Assembly: GCA_964291375.2 (NCBI GenBank)
Contig: OZ219809.1
Span: forward strand, 1,922,001-1,986,000
Origin: 3107 sp001483205
GTDB taxonomy: Bacteria; Pseudomonadota; Alphaproteobacteria; Rhodobacterales; Rhodobacteraceae
Reading direction: 5' to 3'
DNA: 64,000 bases
The position numbers were made by a program, and so were the translations under genes. The notes under the pieces were generated by a model, which saw nothing but the letters and a program-made list of their open reading frames with translations, ran no database searches and was not told the origin of the DNA. This document shows, piece by piece, positions 26,144-35,800 of the stretch (position 1 is the stretch's first letter; every line of letters starts with the position of its first letter).

Positions 26144-27655
26144 ATGAATGAACCGATGAAAAAGGGCACACTTGAACTTGAGGTGGCGGATTTCGGGCCA
26201 ATCGTTAGGGCCAAAGTTGATCTGCGCCCGCTGACAGTGTTCATCGGGCCGAGCAACACGGGGAAATCATATCTGGCGATTCTGATCTATGCCCTGCACC
26301 AGGTTTTTGGCGGCTATACATATACACGTTTCGGAAGAATACGTTTTCGGGGGATAATTTCCCCGGCTCTCTTTAGGCGGTATAAACGCGACCTGTCTGA
26401 AGAGAATATCGAAGCCCTGCTGAAATTGGCAAATTCGCTCGCTGACGATCCGGGATTACGTGATCGGGACAATATAACCTTGCCTCCTCAAGTCACCGAC
26501 TTACTGCGTTTGAGTTTTGACAATCTGGCAGATGAGGTATTCAGAGAAATCAGGCGATGCTTCGGAATCGGTGAATCTCATGCACTGATTCACAGGGAGA
26601 AGACAAGGACATCGCGTATCATAATGCGGCAGAAAATCCCCGATCAGGCAGATATTGCGGAGCATGTGATTTCGCTGGCGCGAAAATCCGAATTCAAAAC
26701 CATGGTTCCGGCAGAAATACGAATCCCGGTAGGTTCTATGTTGCACCGAGTGCGCGACCTGAGAGAGAGGAATTTGTTTTCTGAGGATAAGCTGCCTTTT
26801 TATCGGGATGAGATGGTTTTTGAGTTTCTACAGTCGCTTGGCGACATGGCGCGGCCCTCGCTGTTCGGCCCTCTGCACTTGCCAGCATATTACTTGCCAG
26901 CTGACCGGACCGGCATCATGCACGCACACAGCGTGGTGGTCAGTGCCTTGATTGCAAACGCTTCTACTGCGGGTCTCCACACTGCCGTCCCCACGCCAAT
27001 ACTTTCCGGGGTATTGGCGGATTTTCTCAAAGAATTGATCGCGATTGCCCAAGAGGGCCCTGCCTCTCGAAAGACCAAACGGGGTTTCGGCAAAAAGATC
27101 GAAGACGCCATTCTTGGCGGATCGGTTCGCATCGAACAATCGCCCAGCACAAATTACCCGCGTTTCGTCTATCAGCCACACAGGTGGAAAAATAACCTTG
27201 CCCTGGCGAATGCTTCATCAATGGTTTCGGAGCTTGCGCCCGTGGTGTTGTATCTTCGTCATATTATTGAGCCGGGCAATGTCCTGATTGTTGAGGAGCC
27301 GGAATCGCATCTGCACCCGGCGATGCAAGTCGAGTTCACGCGCCAGCTTGCGGCGCTCGCCGATGCAGGCTTCCGGGTGATCGTCACCACGCACAGCGAG
27401 TGGCTGCTTGACGAATTGGCAAACATCGTGCGGCGTTCGAAATTGCCCAAAGCCGCGCGGGGTGACAAAATTGCACTACGCCCTGACCAGGTGGGCGCGT
27501 GGCTGTTCGAGCCGAAGAAACGGCCCAAGGGGTCGGTTGTCAAGGAACTCCGCCTTGATGACACCGGTATGTATCCCTCCGGCTATGATGAGGTTGCGAA
27601 GGGGCTGCATAACGATTGGGCCGACATTATTTCAAGCCGTATTGAGCGGCGCTGA
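26144..27655 (+). CDS. AAA/ABC-type ATPase (OLD-like, SMC-like head) of a candidate two-gene system
   Basis: A 503-residue ATPase: Walker A GPSNTGKS at 35-42 after LRPLTVFI, a central helical insertion of ~250 residues, signature-like NASSMVSELAPVVLYL, Walker B VLIVEEPESHLHP from about 380, and the switch VIVTTHSEWLLDEL. This is the AAA_15/AAA_21 style found in OLD, Septu, retron and PARIS-type defence ATPases. No TOPRIM or nuclease domain is fused. Its stop overlaps the next start (TGATG), so a complex with the small downstream protein is expected. GC is lower than in core genes, suggesting transfer. The start at 26144 is chosen over 26156 on weak AGGG evidence. Confidence 0.8.
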   Translation: MNEPMKKGTLELEVADFGPIVRAKVDLRPLTVFIGPSNTGKSYLAILIYALHQVFGGYTYTRFGRIRFRGIISPALFRRYKRDLSEENIEALLKLANSLADDPGLRDRDNITLPPQVTDLLRLSFDNLADEVFREIRRCFGIGESHALIHREKTRTSRIIMRQKIPDQADIAEHVISLARKSEFKTMVPAEIRIPVGSMLHRVRDLRERNLFSEDKLPFYRDEMVFEFLQSLGDMARPSLFGPLHLPAYYLPADRTGIMHAHSVVVSALIANASTAGLHTAVPTPILSGVLADFLKELIAIAQEGPASRKTKRGFGKKIEDAILGGSVRIEQSPSTNYPRFVYQPHRWKNNLALANASSMVSELAPVVLYLRHIIEPGNVLIVEEPESHLHPAMQVEFTRQLAALADAGFRVIVTTHSEWLLDELANIVRRSKLPKAARGDKIALRPDQVGAWLFEPKKRPKGSVVKELRLDDTGMYPSGYDEVAKGLHNDWADIISSRIERR

Positions 27656-28116
27656 TGACCGGGCTTGTGGGAAAGGTGCGTTGCAAGGTCGACTGCCGCT
27701 GTATTGTAAAGGGTAAATTGATAAAGGACGGTTGCAGGGTTGTGATGACGGGCGCGCCTACCCCCAATCTGGTTGTCGATTTCGACAAGCCCGGCGCACC
27801 GCTAATGCTGAACGAGAAGCGCTGCGACTACCTCTTTGTCGCCGAAGGCAATCCTGCGCCGGACTGGGTTGTGGTGCTTGAATTGAAAGGGGGCGCGCTG
27901 GATGCGGGCCAAGTCGTCGAGCAGTTACGGGCGGGTGCGTTGGCTGCGGAGAAGCTCGTTGGTCCAAAAGAAGCAGTCAGGTTCCGACCCATTGTCATCG
28001 GTAAGGTGACTAAATATGAACGACCGAAGTTGAAGGAAAATGTCAAATTTCACAAACATGAGGAACCCATCCGATGGATGTCGTGCGGCGGGGAACTGAT
28101 CACGAAGCTCCGATAA
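27655..28116 (+). CDS. Small PD-(D/E)xK nuclease-like protein coupled to the AAA ATPase
   Basis: A 153-residue protein with a beta-rich fold and a candidate metal site: Asp58 in EKRCDYLFV and Glu76-x-Lys78 in WVVVLELKGGALDAGQVVEQL, the spacing expected of a PD-(D/E)xK nuclease core followed by its helix. N-terminal cysteines (Cys10, 14, 16, 27) might bind a metal. The start shares one base with the ATPase stop. No close named family is recognised. Alternative: a non-nuclease accessory subunit using the same fold. Inference: nucleic-acid sensing or cutting partner of the ATPase. Confidence 0.65.
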   Translation: MTGLVGKVRCKVDCRCIVKGKLIKDGCRVVMTGAPTPNLVVDFDKPGAPLMLNEKRCDYLFVAEGNPAPDWVVVLELKGGALDAGQVVEQLRAGALAAEKLVGPKEAVRFRPIVIGKVTKYERPKLKENVKFHKHEEPIRWMSCGGELITKLR

Positions 28117-28211
28117 AGGCGGTCACCGGACATCAGGGGGAGGGCATGACGGATGACTTCGTTCTACTTTCGGTTCAGACATGCAATGGTCTAAACAGTT
28201 GAACCGCTCCC

Positions 28212-28322
28212 ATGAACATACCGAAAACCTTTGTCGATGAATTGAGCGCTGTCCGGCTCTCTGATACGTTCAACCCCTATCAAGACCATTGCCCATTGCA
28301 CGATCAACCGGATGCCGCATGA
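28212..28322 (+). pseudogene. N-terminal fragment resembling an alphaproteobacterial uracil-DNA glycosylase-family protein
   Basis: Thirty-six codons beginning MNIPKTFVDELSAVRLSDTF, then NPYQDHCPLHDQPDAA, resemble the opening of a uracil-DNA glycosylase-superfamily protein seen in Rhizobiales and Rhodobacterales (recalled, not searched). The reading frame is cut at about 28320, where transposase-derived sequence begins. The 95 bases before it (28117-28211) show nothing recognisable. Confidence 0.4.
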
Positions 28323-28476
28323 CCTGCGCGCCTACGACAGCGTCTCGGCCGCCCGGGAAAGCCTCGGCCGGTATCTGGCATTCTACAACAAAAGGAGACC
28401 GCATTCATCCCTGGACGGGCAGACCCCCGATCAGGCATATCTCAACCCAGCCCGGCCAATCCCGGTCGCGGCATAA
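28323..28476 (+). pseudogene. IS3-family transposase, C-terminal remnant
   Basis: The frame reads LRAYDSVSAARESLGRYLAF, then YNKRRPHSSLDGQTPDQAYL, ending at a TAA at 28474. This is the conserved C terminus of IS3-family OrfB transposases, with the RPHSSL motif. No catalytic core or OrfA is present. Downstream to about 28545 lies what looks like the element end, without a detectable partner end. It marks an old insertion into the glycosylase-like gene. Confidence 0.8.
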
Positions 28477-28605
28477 CCGAGCGGGAAATCCACTTAGAAA
28501 ACAGCTCGAAACTGTTCAGACAAACCGAGCCACCTCTGTCTTCCTTCTTTCTGTTGGATGCATGTGGTATGTCCCCCGATCCGTTTCCGGTGGTTTTCTG
28601 AGTTA

Positions 28606-29052
28606 TTAGCCCTGTGCCGGATCAGCAGGTGATCCGGTTGTTCCGGGAGAGGTTGCTCCGGATGCGGGCGTTTGCTGAGCCTCACTTCCGCCGGATTTCC
28701 GGCCTGCGAAGTAGAAGCCCGTGACGGCCCCGGCAAGGGTGCCGAACGCGGTGATGACCTGTTCAAAACTATCTCCCAGGACCGGCGCGCCAAACAAAAG
28801 AACATTGACGAACGAGCCGACGATCAACAGGGCCAGCATCGCCCGGACAGAGCCTTTGGGGAGGTTCAGCCCCTTGAGAGCTTCGGAATTTTTATGACAT
28901 GATCGACACGCGGCATATCCCGGCATGATGACAAGAACCAGGATCAACAGTCCGAGTTCGATACAGAAAAGCGGTTCTCCAAGTGTTACAGAGGTTGGAG
29001 GTGTAGATGCAGATTCGTTTGCCTGTTGGGCATATGCAGCATTGATAAACAT
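28606..29052 (-). CDS. Uncharacterised membrane protein with Cys pair and low-complexity tail
   Basis: A 148-residue protein with AGGAG six bases before its ATG. The N terminus (MFINAAYAQQANESAST) is followed by three hydrophobic segments (LGLLILVLVIMPGYAA; VRAMLALLIVGSFVNVLLFG; VITAFGTLAGAVTGFYFAGR) and a Ser/Pro/Gly/Thr tail. A CRSCHK pair lies at about residues 49-54. It sits between transposon and mobilisation-gene remnants within the inverted repeat pair. Function unknown. Confidence 0.6.
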   Translation of the reverse strand: MFINAAYAQQANESASTPPTSVTLGEPLFCIELGLLILVLVIMPGYAACRSCHKNSEALKGLNLPKGSVRAMLALLIVGSFVNVLLFGAPVLGDSFEQVITAFGTLAGAVTGFYFAGRKSGGSEAQQTPASGATSPGTTGSPADPAQG

Positions 29053-29071
29053 GCAATTCTCCTGCTCTGGG

Positions 29072-29260
29072 TTATGCCGGAAAGTTGGTGATGGCTATGA
29101 TGGGCGACGGATCATTATGCGAACCACGTTTGCAGTGATCCGTATTGCAGGGTGTGTTTTCGGGCCGAGCCAGCGACGCCATTGCCGGAATGAGCCAAGG
29201 CGCGCGATAAGGCCCAAGGCAGGACAGGTCCGGACACCTATGCAAAGTCGAATCGGTCAT
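29072..29260 (-). CDS. Possible small cysteine-rich protein
   Basis: Sixty-two residues from the ATG at 29260, with GGGGGAG 12 bases upstream. It has two Cys pairs, CPDLSC and CNTDHC, each with four intervening residues, which could bind a metal. It precedes the membrane protein gene on the same strand by ~20 bases. No homology is recognised, and composition is not strongly coding. Low confidence. Confidence 0.25.
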   Translation of the reverse strand: MTDSTLHRCPDLSCLGPYRAPWLIPAMASLARPENTPCNTDHCKRGSHNDPSPIIAITNFPA

Positions 29261-29402
29261 GGTAAAATTTTCTCCCCCTATGAGGTAAACAAACGCATTT
29301 ATTTTAGTCAAGGTGGAAATAACGTGTTTTTCAACTTAGAGCCTGTCCGAAAGCGTCTTTCTCGCTGATCTGACGATTGATTGCCCTTGCCCCCGACCTT
29401 CA

Positions 29403-29612
29403 GCTCTGCGAGAGAAGCTGTTTTACCGCTGCCACGCGGGCCTGCGCGCCGACCAAACCCTGATGCAGTGGGCCCGCGAGAACGGGATCGCCGCCGCGGT
29501 GGTGCTGCCCAAGGGCAGGGATTTCAACGACGATCTTCTCGCCCTCGGCCCCCTTGCCCTCACCGCCTGCGTCCGAAACCAGTTGAGACGACGCAGGGAA
29601 AGGCAGATTTGA
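29403..29612 (+). pseudogene. C-terminal fragment of a DUF3991/TOPRIM-type plasmid or mobile-element protein
   Basis: The frame beginning ALREKLFYRCHAGLRADQTL, then MQWARENGIAAAVVLPKGRDFNDDLLALGP, ends at TGA 29610-29612. GRDFNDDLLALG matches the closing motif of TOPRIM-domain (DUF3991) proteins linked to relaxases and mobile elements. There is no start or N-terminal domain. The flanks 29261-29402 and 29613-29770 show no gene. Confidence 0.55.
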
Positions 29613-29769
29613 GGCGGTAGACTACCGAACACTGGATGCGAATGCAGGTGGTTTATGAGCTTGCGCAGGTGCGTCGAGACAGGGTCGTCGCCGAACGGCG
29701 CTCGGGGGCGTTGCATACATGATCAGGCATCGCGGGTCGCGGCACGTGGATTCCGGGGTTTTAGTGAGG

Positions 29770-29857
29770 CCAAACCTGTGCCGGATCAGAAGAGAGACCG
29801 CAGCAAGTGCCGTGCGGATGGTTTGGCAACTGGCACCCCATTATGCAGAGGTCTTCA
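29770..29857. repeat. Interspersed palindromic element abutting giant gene 2 stop (copy 5b)
   Basis: On the minus strand GAAGACCTCTGCATAATGG begins at the giant gene 2 stop, exactly mirroring copy 5a. Sequence identity with 5a holds to about 29805; beyond that CAGAAGAGAGACC is a poor match to the other end. It defines the inner boundary of the large inverted repeat. Confidence 0.65.
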
Positions 29858-32800
29858 GAACCTGAAGTTGAGGGAGACGCCTGCGGAGTAGGTTTGTTGA
29901 TCCCCGGACAGGCCAATACCGTCAGCGGCCCCGAAAAACTCGGCGCTGAGGCCGCCGTCGAGGTCATAGCGCAGCCGGGCGTCGAGTGAGACGGAGATGT
30001 CAGAGGCCTGTTCATTGTCCAGATTGTGCCGGTCCCAGTTGACCCGTGCCCGCCCGGTGAAGGTGCCCCGTGGCAGCGCCCATGTCAGCCGGGGGCCGAT
30101 GCCGAGCCGGGTCAGGCGCAGGGTTTCCGCCGCGCCCGATACGCCAGCGCTGTCGGTGAATGCGCCCAGGTTCTCGCGCACATGCAGGACACCGAGTTGC
30201 GGCTCGATGACCATTGCGCCGTCGCGCCAGCTTAGGCCGCCGGTCAGGTCGGCCCGCAGGGTCAGGCGGCGGGTGTCGTATTTCGCCGTCACCCCGCCCT
30301 GCGACAGCTCCGGCCTGCCGAACCCATAGGCCAATGCCCCGTCAAGGATCAGCGTCTCGCTCAGATAGGTCGCGCCGTAAAGGCCGACCTGCGTGATCCG
30401 CGACCGGAACCGCCCGCCGCCCTCATCAAGCCGCAGGTTCGCGCCCTCATGTCCGAGCATCCCGCCGATGACGTAGCGGCCATCGGGGGCACGCCAGTCA
30501 ACGCCGAGATAGAGGTCGTAAACCGCACCATCCCCCGGCCCCTCGACCCAGCCATAGAACAGGCGGCTCCACCCGGCCCAACCACTGCCTTTTGCCCCCT
30601 CGCCATTCCAGCTTGCATCCAGCTTGTGGTTGCGGGCACTGATCTGCGCATTGACGGTGGTCGGTGGAGCCAGCCCCTGCAACCGCCCGAGCGCCGCCCC
30701 CGAACTGACCGAAGCAAAGCGGTCAGCATGGCGGCGCAACAGGGTCGTGGCCTCTTCCTTGCGCGGCGCTTCCAAAGTGCTTTCCGCAGTCACCGTCACC
30801 GAGACCGTTCCCGTCTCCACCCCGTCCCCGGAATGGGTGATGGTCACCGCCCTGTCATCCTCAGCATCATCGGCAACGCCGGTCACCGTCACCGTCTTCG
30901 CCCCCCAGTCCGTGGGCGTGAAGGTCAGTGAGGCGGGCGAGACCGTCGCCGCGTCCTCATCATCGCTGACGATACTCACCGTCACCTCCGCCGCCGGTTC
31001 AGCATCAAGCGCCACGGTATAAGTCGCCTGCCCGCCCTCGGTCACCGTCACGGTTTCCGGCGTGAACACCAGCGCCGACGAAAGGACTGTCACCGCAGCG
31101 GACGTAACGCCGGTGCGCGTCTCCGATGTGCCACCCCCGTCATCGAACGTGACCTTCACCGCGATCCACTTGCCCTCATCGGCGGCAACCAGCGTGTAGG
31201 TCCGGGCGGTCTCCCCCGCAATATCCGTCGCACCCGTCCCGCTCGCATCTTCCTGACGCACCCACTGAAAGCTGTAGCCGGTCGGGAACGTCGTTGAGGG
31301 CAAACCGTCCGCATCGTCAATCGTCCCCGAACCCGCCGTCAGTGTCCGGCCGACGATCAAATCCCCCGTGATCTCCGGTGCCCCCGTCGCAGGCGTGTTG
31401 CTCACCAGGCTGCCGTCCACCTGATGGCTGCTCTGGGCGGCGAGTGCCGCGTGGTCCAGGTCCGCGTCATTGCTGTGGGCGACGACGCTCTGAATCGTGC
31501 CACTGTTCAGCCCCAGCGCATTCGCCGCGATCTCAATGCCGTCGCTGTCACTGTCCGCCGCCACAACCGTGTATTCAAACACCAGTTCCGTCGTGGTCGA
31601 GCCGCTCACATAGGCCGCCGGACGCGAATTGCTGCCGACCTCTACATTGATCACCGGGCTGCCGCTCACCGTCACATCCTCGTCGAATGTCACCGTGACC
31701 CGGATGGTCTCGCCCCGGCCATAGGTGTCCGCCGTCCCGGAGTTCGGCGTCGAGGTCACCGCCACGTCCGTCACCTCCGGCACCGAATCCACATTGACCG
31801 TCATCGTGTAAGTATCGGCGCTGTCACCCTCACCGTCATTGACCGTGAAAGTGAAACTCGCAGAGCCATTCCAGTCCGCCACCGGGGTGAACACCAGATT
31901 GCCGATGTTGGCGGCAGCAATCACCTGATTTGCCGTGACCGCAGTGTTGCTGAGCGCAAGCGCTCCGTGGTTCTGGTCGGGCAGGGTCACGATCTTCACG
32001 CTCGCAAGCGCGGTATCGTCCGTATCATCGTCATCAAAGGCAAAGTCCGTCGCCGCGAACGTATAGGCCGTGTCCTCGTCTGTCTCGACCGTCTTGTCCG
32101 CGCTCGTCGGCGGGCGGTTGCCCTGCGTCAGACTGACCGAAATCTTGTCGCCGACATTGGGGTTGTTGACCGTAGTGGCGCTGTCCCAGTTGAGGGCAGC
32201 GGGGAGCGTCCAACTGAACACGCTGTTCGTCAGGGTCGCGTCGGCAAGGTTGAGCGTTGTGTCCCCGACCTGCAAAATCCAGTAGGCGGCGACGTTCAGA
32301 TCGGAAGTTGCCAGGTCCAAATAGAACGTAGAGGTGTCCTGAGCGAGCTGGCTTACAACGAACATGTTCCCCTCGGTGAAGCTGTTGGGATCAAGAGCGC
32401 CAAAGAACGCGGCCTGGCCGCTTGCATCTAGCGCGTATCCTACAAAGTTACTCGCCTGCCCCAATGTCAGACACGCCGTCCAGAGGGCATCGCCGGGGTG
32501 GTTCGTCGTGTCCGGGCAGGCAGGCGCGTTGCTGGTCACCGCCTGATTGGCGAAATTCGCCACCTCATTATTCGCGGCGTCCTTCAGCGGGTCAGAGCCG
32601 GGCTTGGTATAATCGACCGTCACACTCGTCTGGCTGGCATCCAGCGCCGTCGCAAGGGTCAGCGTCACCTCCGCGCCGGAGATACTGACCCCGGTCGGGT
32701 CGTCCTCAGCCGTCCCGTCAACCTTCACCGTGAACGCGCCTGCCGCGGGCACCGAACCCGTGTCCAGCGCCTCATTAAAGGTGATCACCAGCGATTTCGG

Positions 32801-35800
32801 GGCCGCCGCCGTCACCAATGCGCTGCTGAATGTCGGCGCGGTGGTGTCAGGCGGGTCCAGCGAGCCATCCACCAGATGGCTGCTCTGGGTGCCAAGCTGC
32901 GCGTGGGTTATGTCCGCATTATGGCCGTCATCGTCCTGAATCGTGCCGCCGTCCAGCATCAGCGCATTCGACTCGATATAGATGCCGTTGTCGTCATCAT
33001 CCGCCGCCACAACCGTGTATCCGAACACCAGCGCCGTCGTGCCCGACCCGCTCAAAAGCGTCGCATCCCGGTCATTGATAGTGGTGCCATCGCTTATCCG
33101 CAGCCGGAAAAACGGACTGCCCGTCACCGTCACCGCCTCATCGAACGTCACCGTGACCTGAATCACCTCGCCCCGGCCATAGGTGTTCGCCGTCCCGGAG
33201 TTCGGCGTCGAGGTCACCGCCACCTGCGTCACATCCGGCGTGTTCAGCACATTGATCCCCATCGTGTAGGTGTCCGTGCTGTCCGTCGTGCCGTCATTGA
33301 CCTTGAAAGTGAATGTCGCAAAGGGGCTGCCCGTCCTGTCATCCCCCCCCGCCGAAAACTTCAGCTTGCCGGCAGTGATGTCGGCAACAGAAATCTCATC
33401 ATTTGCCGACACGCCGTTGCCATCGAGTTGCAGAAATCCCGCGTTCTCTTCGCTCACGATCGTCACATGCACCAGATCGTCACTATCCGCGTCCGAATAG
33501 CCGAAATCCGCCACCGAGAACGTATAGGTCGCGTCCTCATCCATATCGACCGTCACGTCCGAGGCCACCGGCGGGCGGTTGCCCTGCGTCAGGCTGACCG
33601 AAATCTTGTTCCCGACATTGGGGTTGTTGACCGTAGTGGCGCTGTCCCAGTTGAGGGCAGCGGGGCGCGTCCAACGGAACAGGTTGTTCGTCAGGGTCGC
33701 GTCGGCAAGGTTGAGCGTTGTGTCCCCGACCTGCAACACCCAACCATCGGTGATCAACACCCAATCCTCGGCCATGGACAGACCGGAAGTATTCAGGACT
33801 AAATTGAAAAGAGAGGTGTCTTGATCGAGTTGGGTTACAGTGAACTGCCGGCCCCCCACGTCGAAGTTGTTGAGATCAAGAGCGCCATGGATATTTTGCC
33901 TGTATCCTATAAAGCCACTCCCCTGCCCCACCGTCAGACAGGCCGTCCAGAAGGCATCGCCGGGGTGGCTTGTCGTGTCCGGGCAGGCGGGGGCGTCGTT
34001 GGTGACGCTCTGGCCGGTGAACGTCGCCACCTCATTGTCGGCGGCATCCTGCAACGGATTGTTCGACGAGCCGGGGTTGGTGTAGTCCACCGTCACATTC
34101 GACTGGCTGTTATCCAGCGCCGTCGCAAGGGTCAGCGTCACCGTGCTACCGGAGATACTGACATCGGTCGGGTCGTCCTCAGCCGTCCCGTCAACCTTCA
34201 CCGTGAACGCACCTGGCGCGGGCTCCGAACTCGTGTCCAGCGCCTCATTAAAGGTGATCACCAGCTCTTTCGGCTCCGCCGACGTCACTTCCGCACTTTC
34301 CACCGTCGGCGGGGTGGTGTCAGGCGGGTCAATCGAGCCATCCACCTTATGGTCGTTCTGTTGGCCAAGCTGCGCGTGGGTTATGTCCGCATTATTGCTG
34401 TCGCCGTCCTGAATCGTGCCACTGTTCAGCATCAGCGCATTCGCAGGGATCCAGATGCCGTTGTCGTCATCATCCGCCGCCACAACCGTGTATCCGAACA
34501 CCAGCGCGTTTGACCCCGAACCGCTCACATAGGCCGCATCCCGGTTATTGATAGTGGTGCCATCGCTTATCCGCAGCCGGAAAAGCGGACTGCCCGTCAC
34601 CGTCACCTCCTCATCAAACGTCACCGTGACCTGAATCACCTCGCCCCGGGCGTAGGTGTCCGCCGTCCCGGAGTCCGGCGTCGAGGTCACCGACACGTCC
34701 GTCACATCCGGCGTGTTCAGCACATTGACCGACATCGTGGCGGCGCTGGCGCTGTCCTCCTCGCCGTCAAAGACGGTATAGGTGAATGTCGCGTAGGGTT
34801 CGCCGTTGTCGTCCGTCCCGTCCGGCTCAAAGGTCAACGTGTTCGCAAGAACCCCGTTGGTCACGCTGATAGCCTGCGGCAGGTCGCTACTGGTGATCGC
34901 AGACCCGTCCCGCTTCAAATCCCCCTCCCCGCTCCCCGGAATGCTGGTGATCTCAACACCGGCAAGATCGTCATTGTCCGCATCCGAATAGCCGAAATCC
35001 GCCGCGCTGAACGTATAGGCGCTTGTGCCCTCATCCATATTGACCGCCGCGTCAGAGGCCACCGGCGGGCGGTTGCCCTGCGTCAGACTGACCGAAATCT
35101 TGTTCCCGACATTGGGGTTGTTGACCGTAGTGGCGCTGTCCCAGTTGAGGGCAGCGGGGCGCGTCCAACTGAACAAGCTGTTCGTCAGGGTCGCGTCGGC
35201 AAGGTTGAGCGTTGTGTCCCCGACCTGCAACACCCAATACTCGGCGACGTTCAGATCGGAAGTTGCCAGGGCCAAATAGAACATAGAGGTGTTTTGACTG
35301 AGTTGGGTTACAACGAAATCGTTCACCTCGGTGAAGCTGCTGGGATCAAGAGCGCCATAGCTATTAACTTGCCCGTATCCTACGCGGCCACTCGCCTGCC
35401 CCAATGTCAGACAGGCCGTCCAGAGGGCATCGCCGGGGTGGTTCGTCGTGTCCGGGCAGGCGGGGGCGTCGTTGGTGACGCTCTGGCCGGTGAACGTCGC
35501 CACCTCATTGTCGGCGGCATCCTGCAACGGATTGTTCGACGAGCCGGGGTTGGTATAGTCCACCGTCACATTCGACTGGCTGTTATCCAGCGCCGTCGCA
35601 AGGGTCAGCGTCACCGTGCTACCGGAAATACTGACCCCGGTCGGGGTGTCCTCAGCCGTCCCGTCAACCTTCACCGTGAACGCACCTGGCGCGGGCTCCG
35701 AACTCGTGTCCAGCGCCTCGTTAAAGGTGATCACCAGCGATTTCGGCGCGTCGGCCGTCACTTCCGCACTGCTGAATGTCGGCGCGGTTTCGTCGGCGGT

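Noticed and set aside
28925..29368. 147-codon plus-strand frame over the membrane protein start and its upstream region
   Set aside because: It is antisense to a better-supported gene with a strong ribosome site, and has no recognisable domain.
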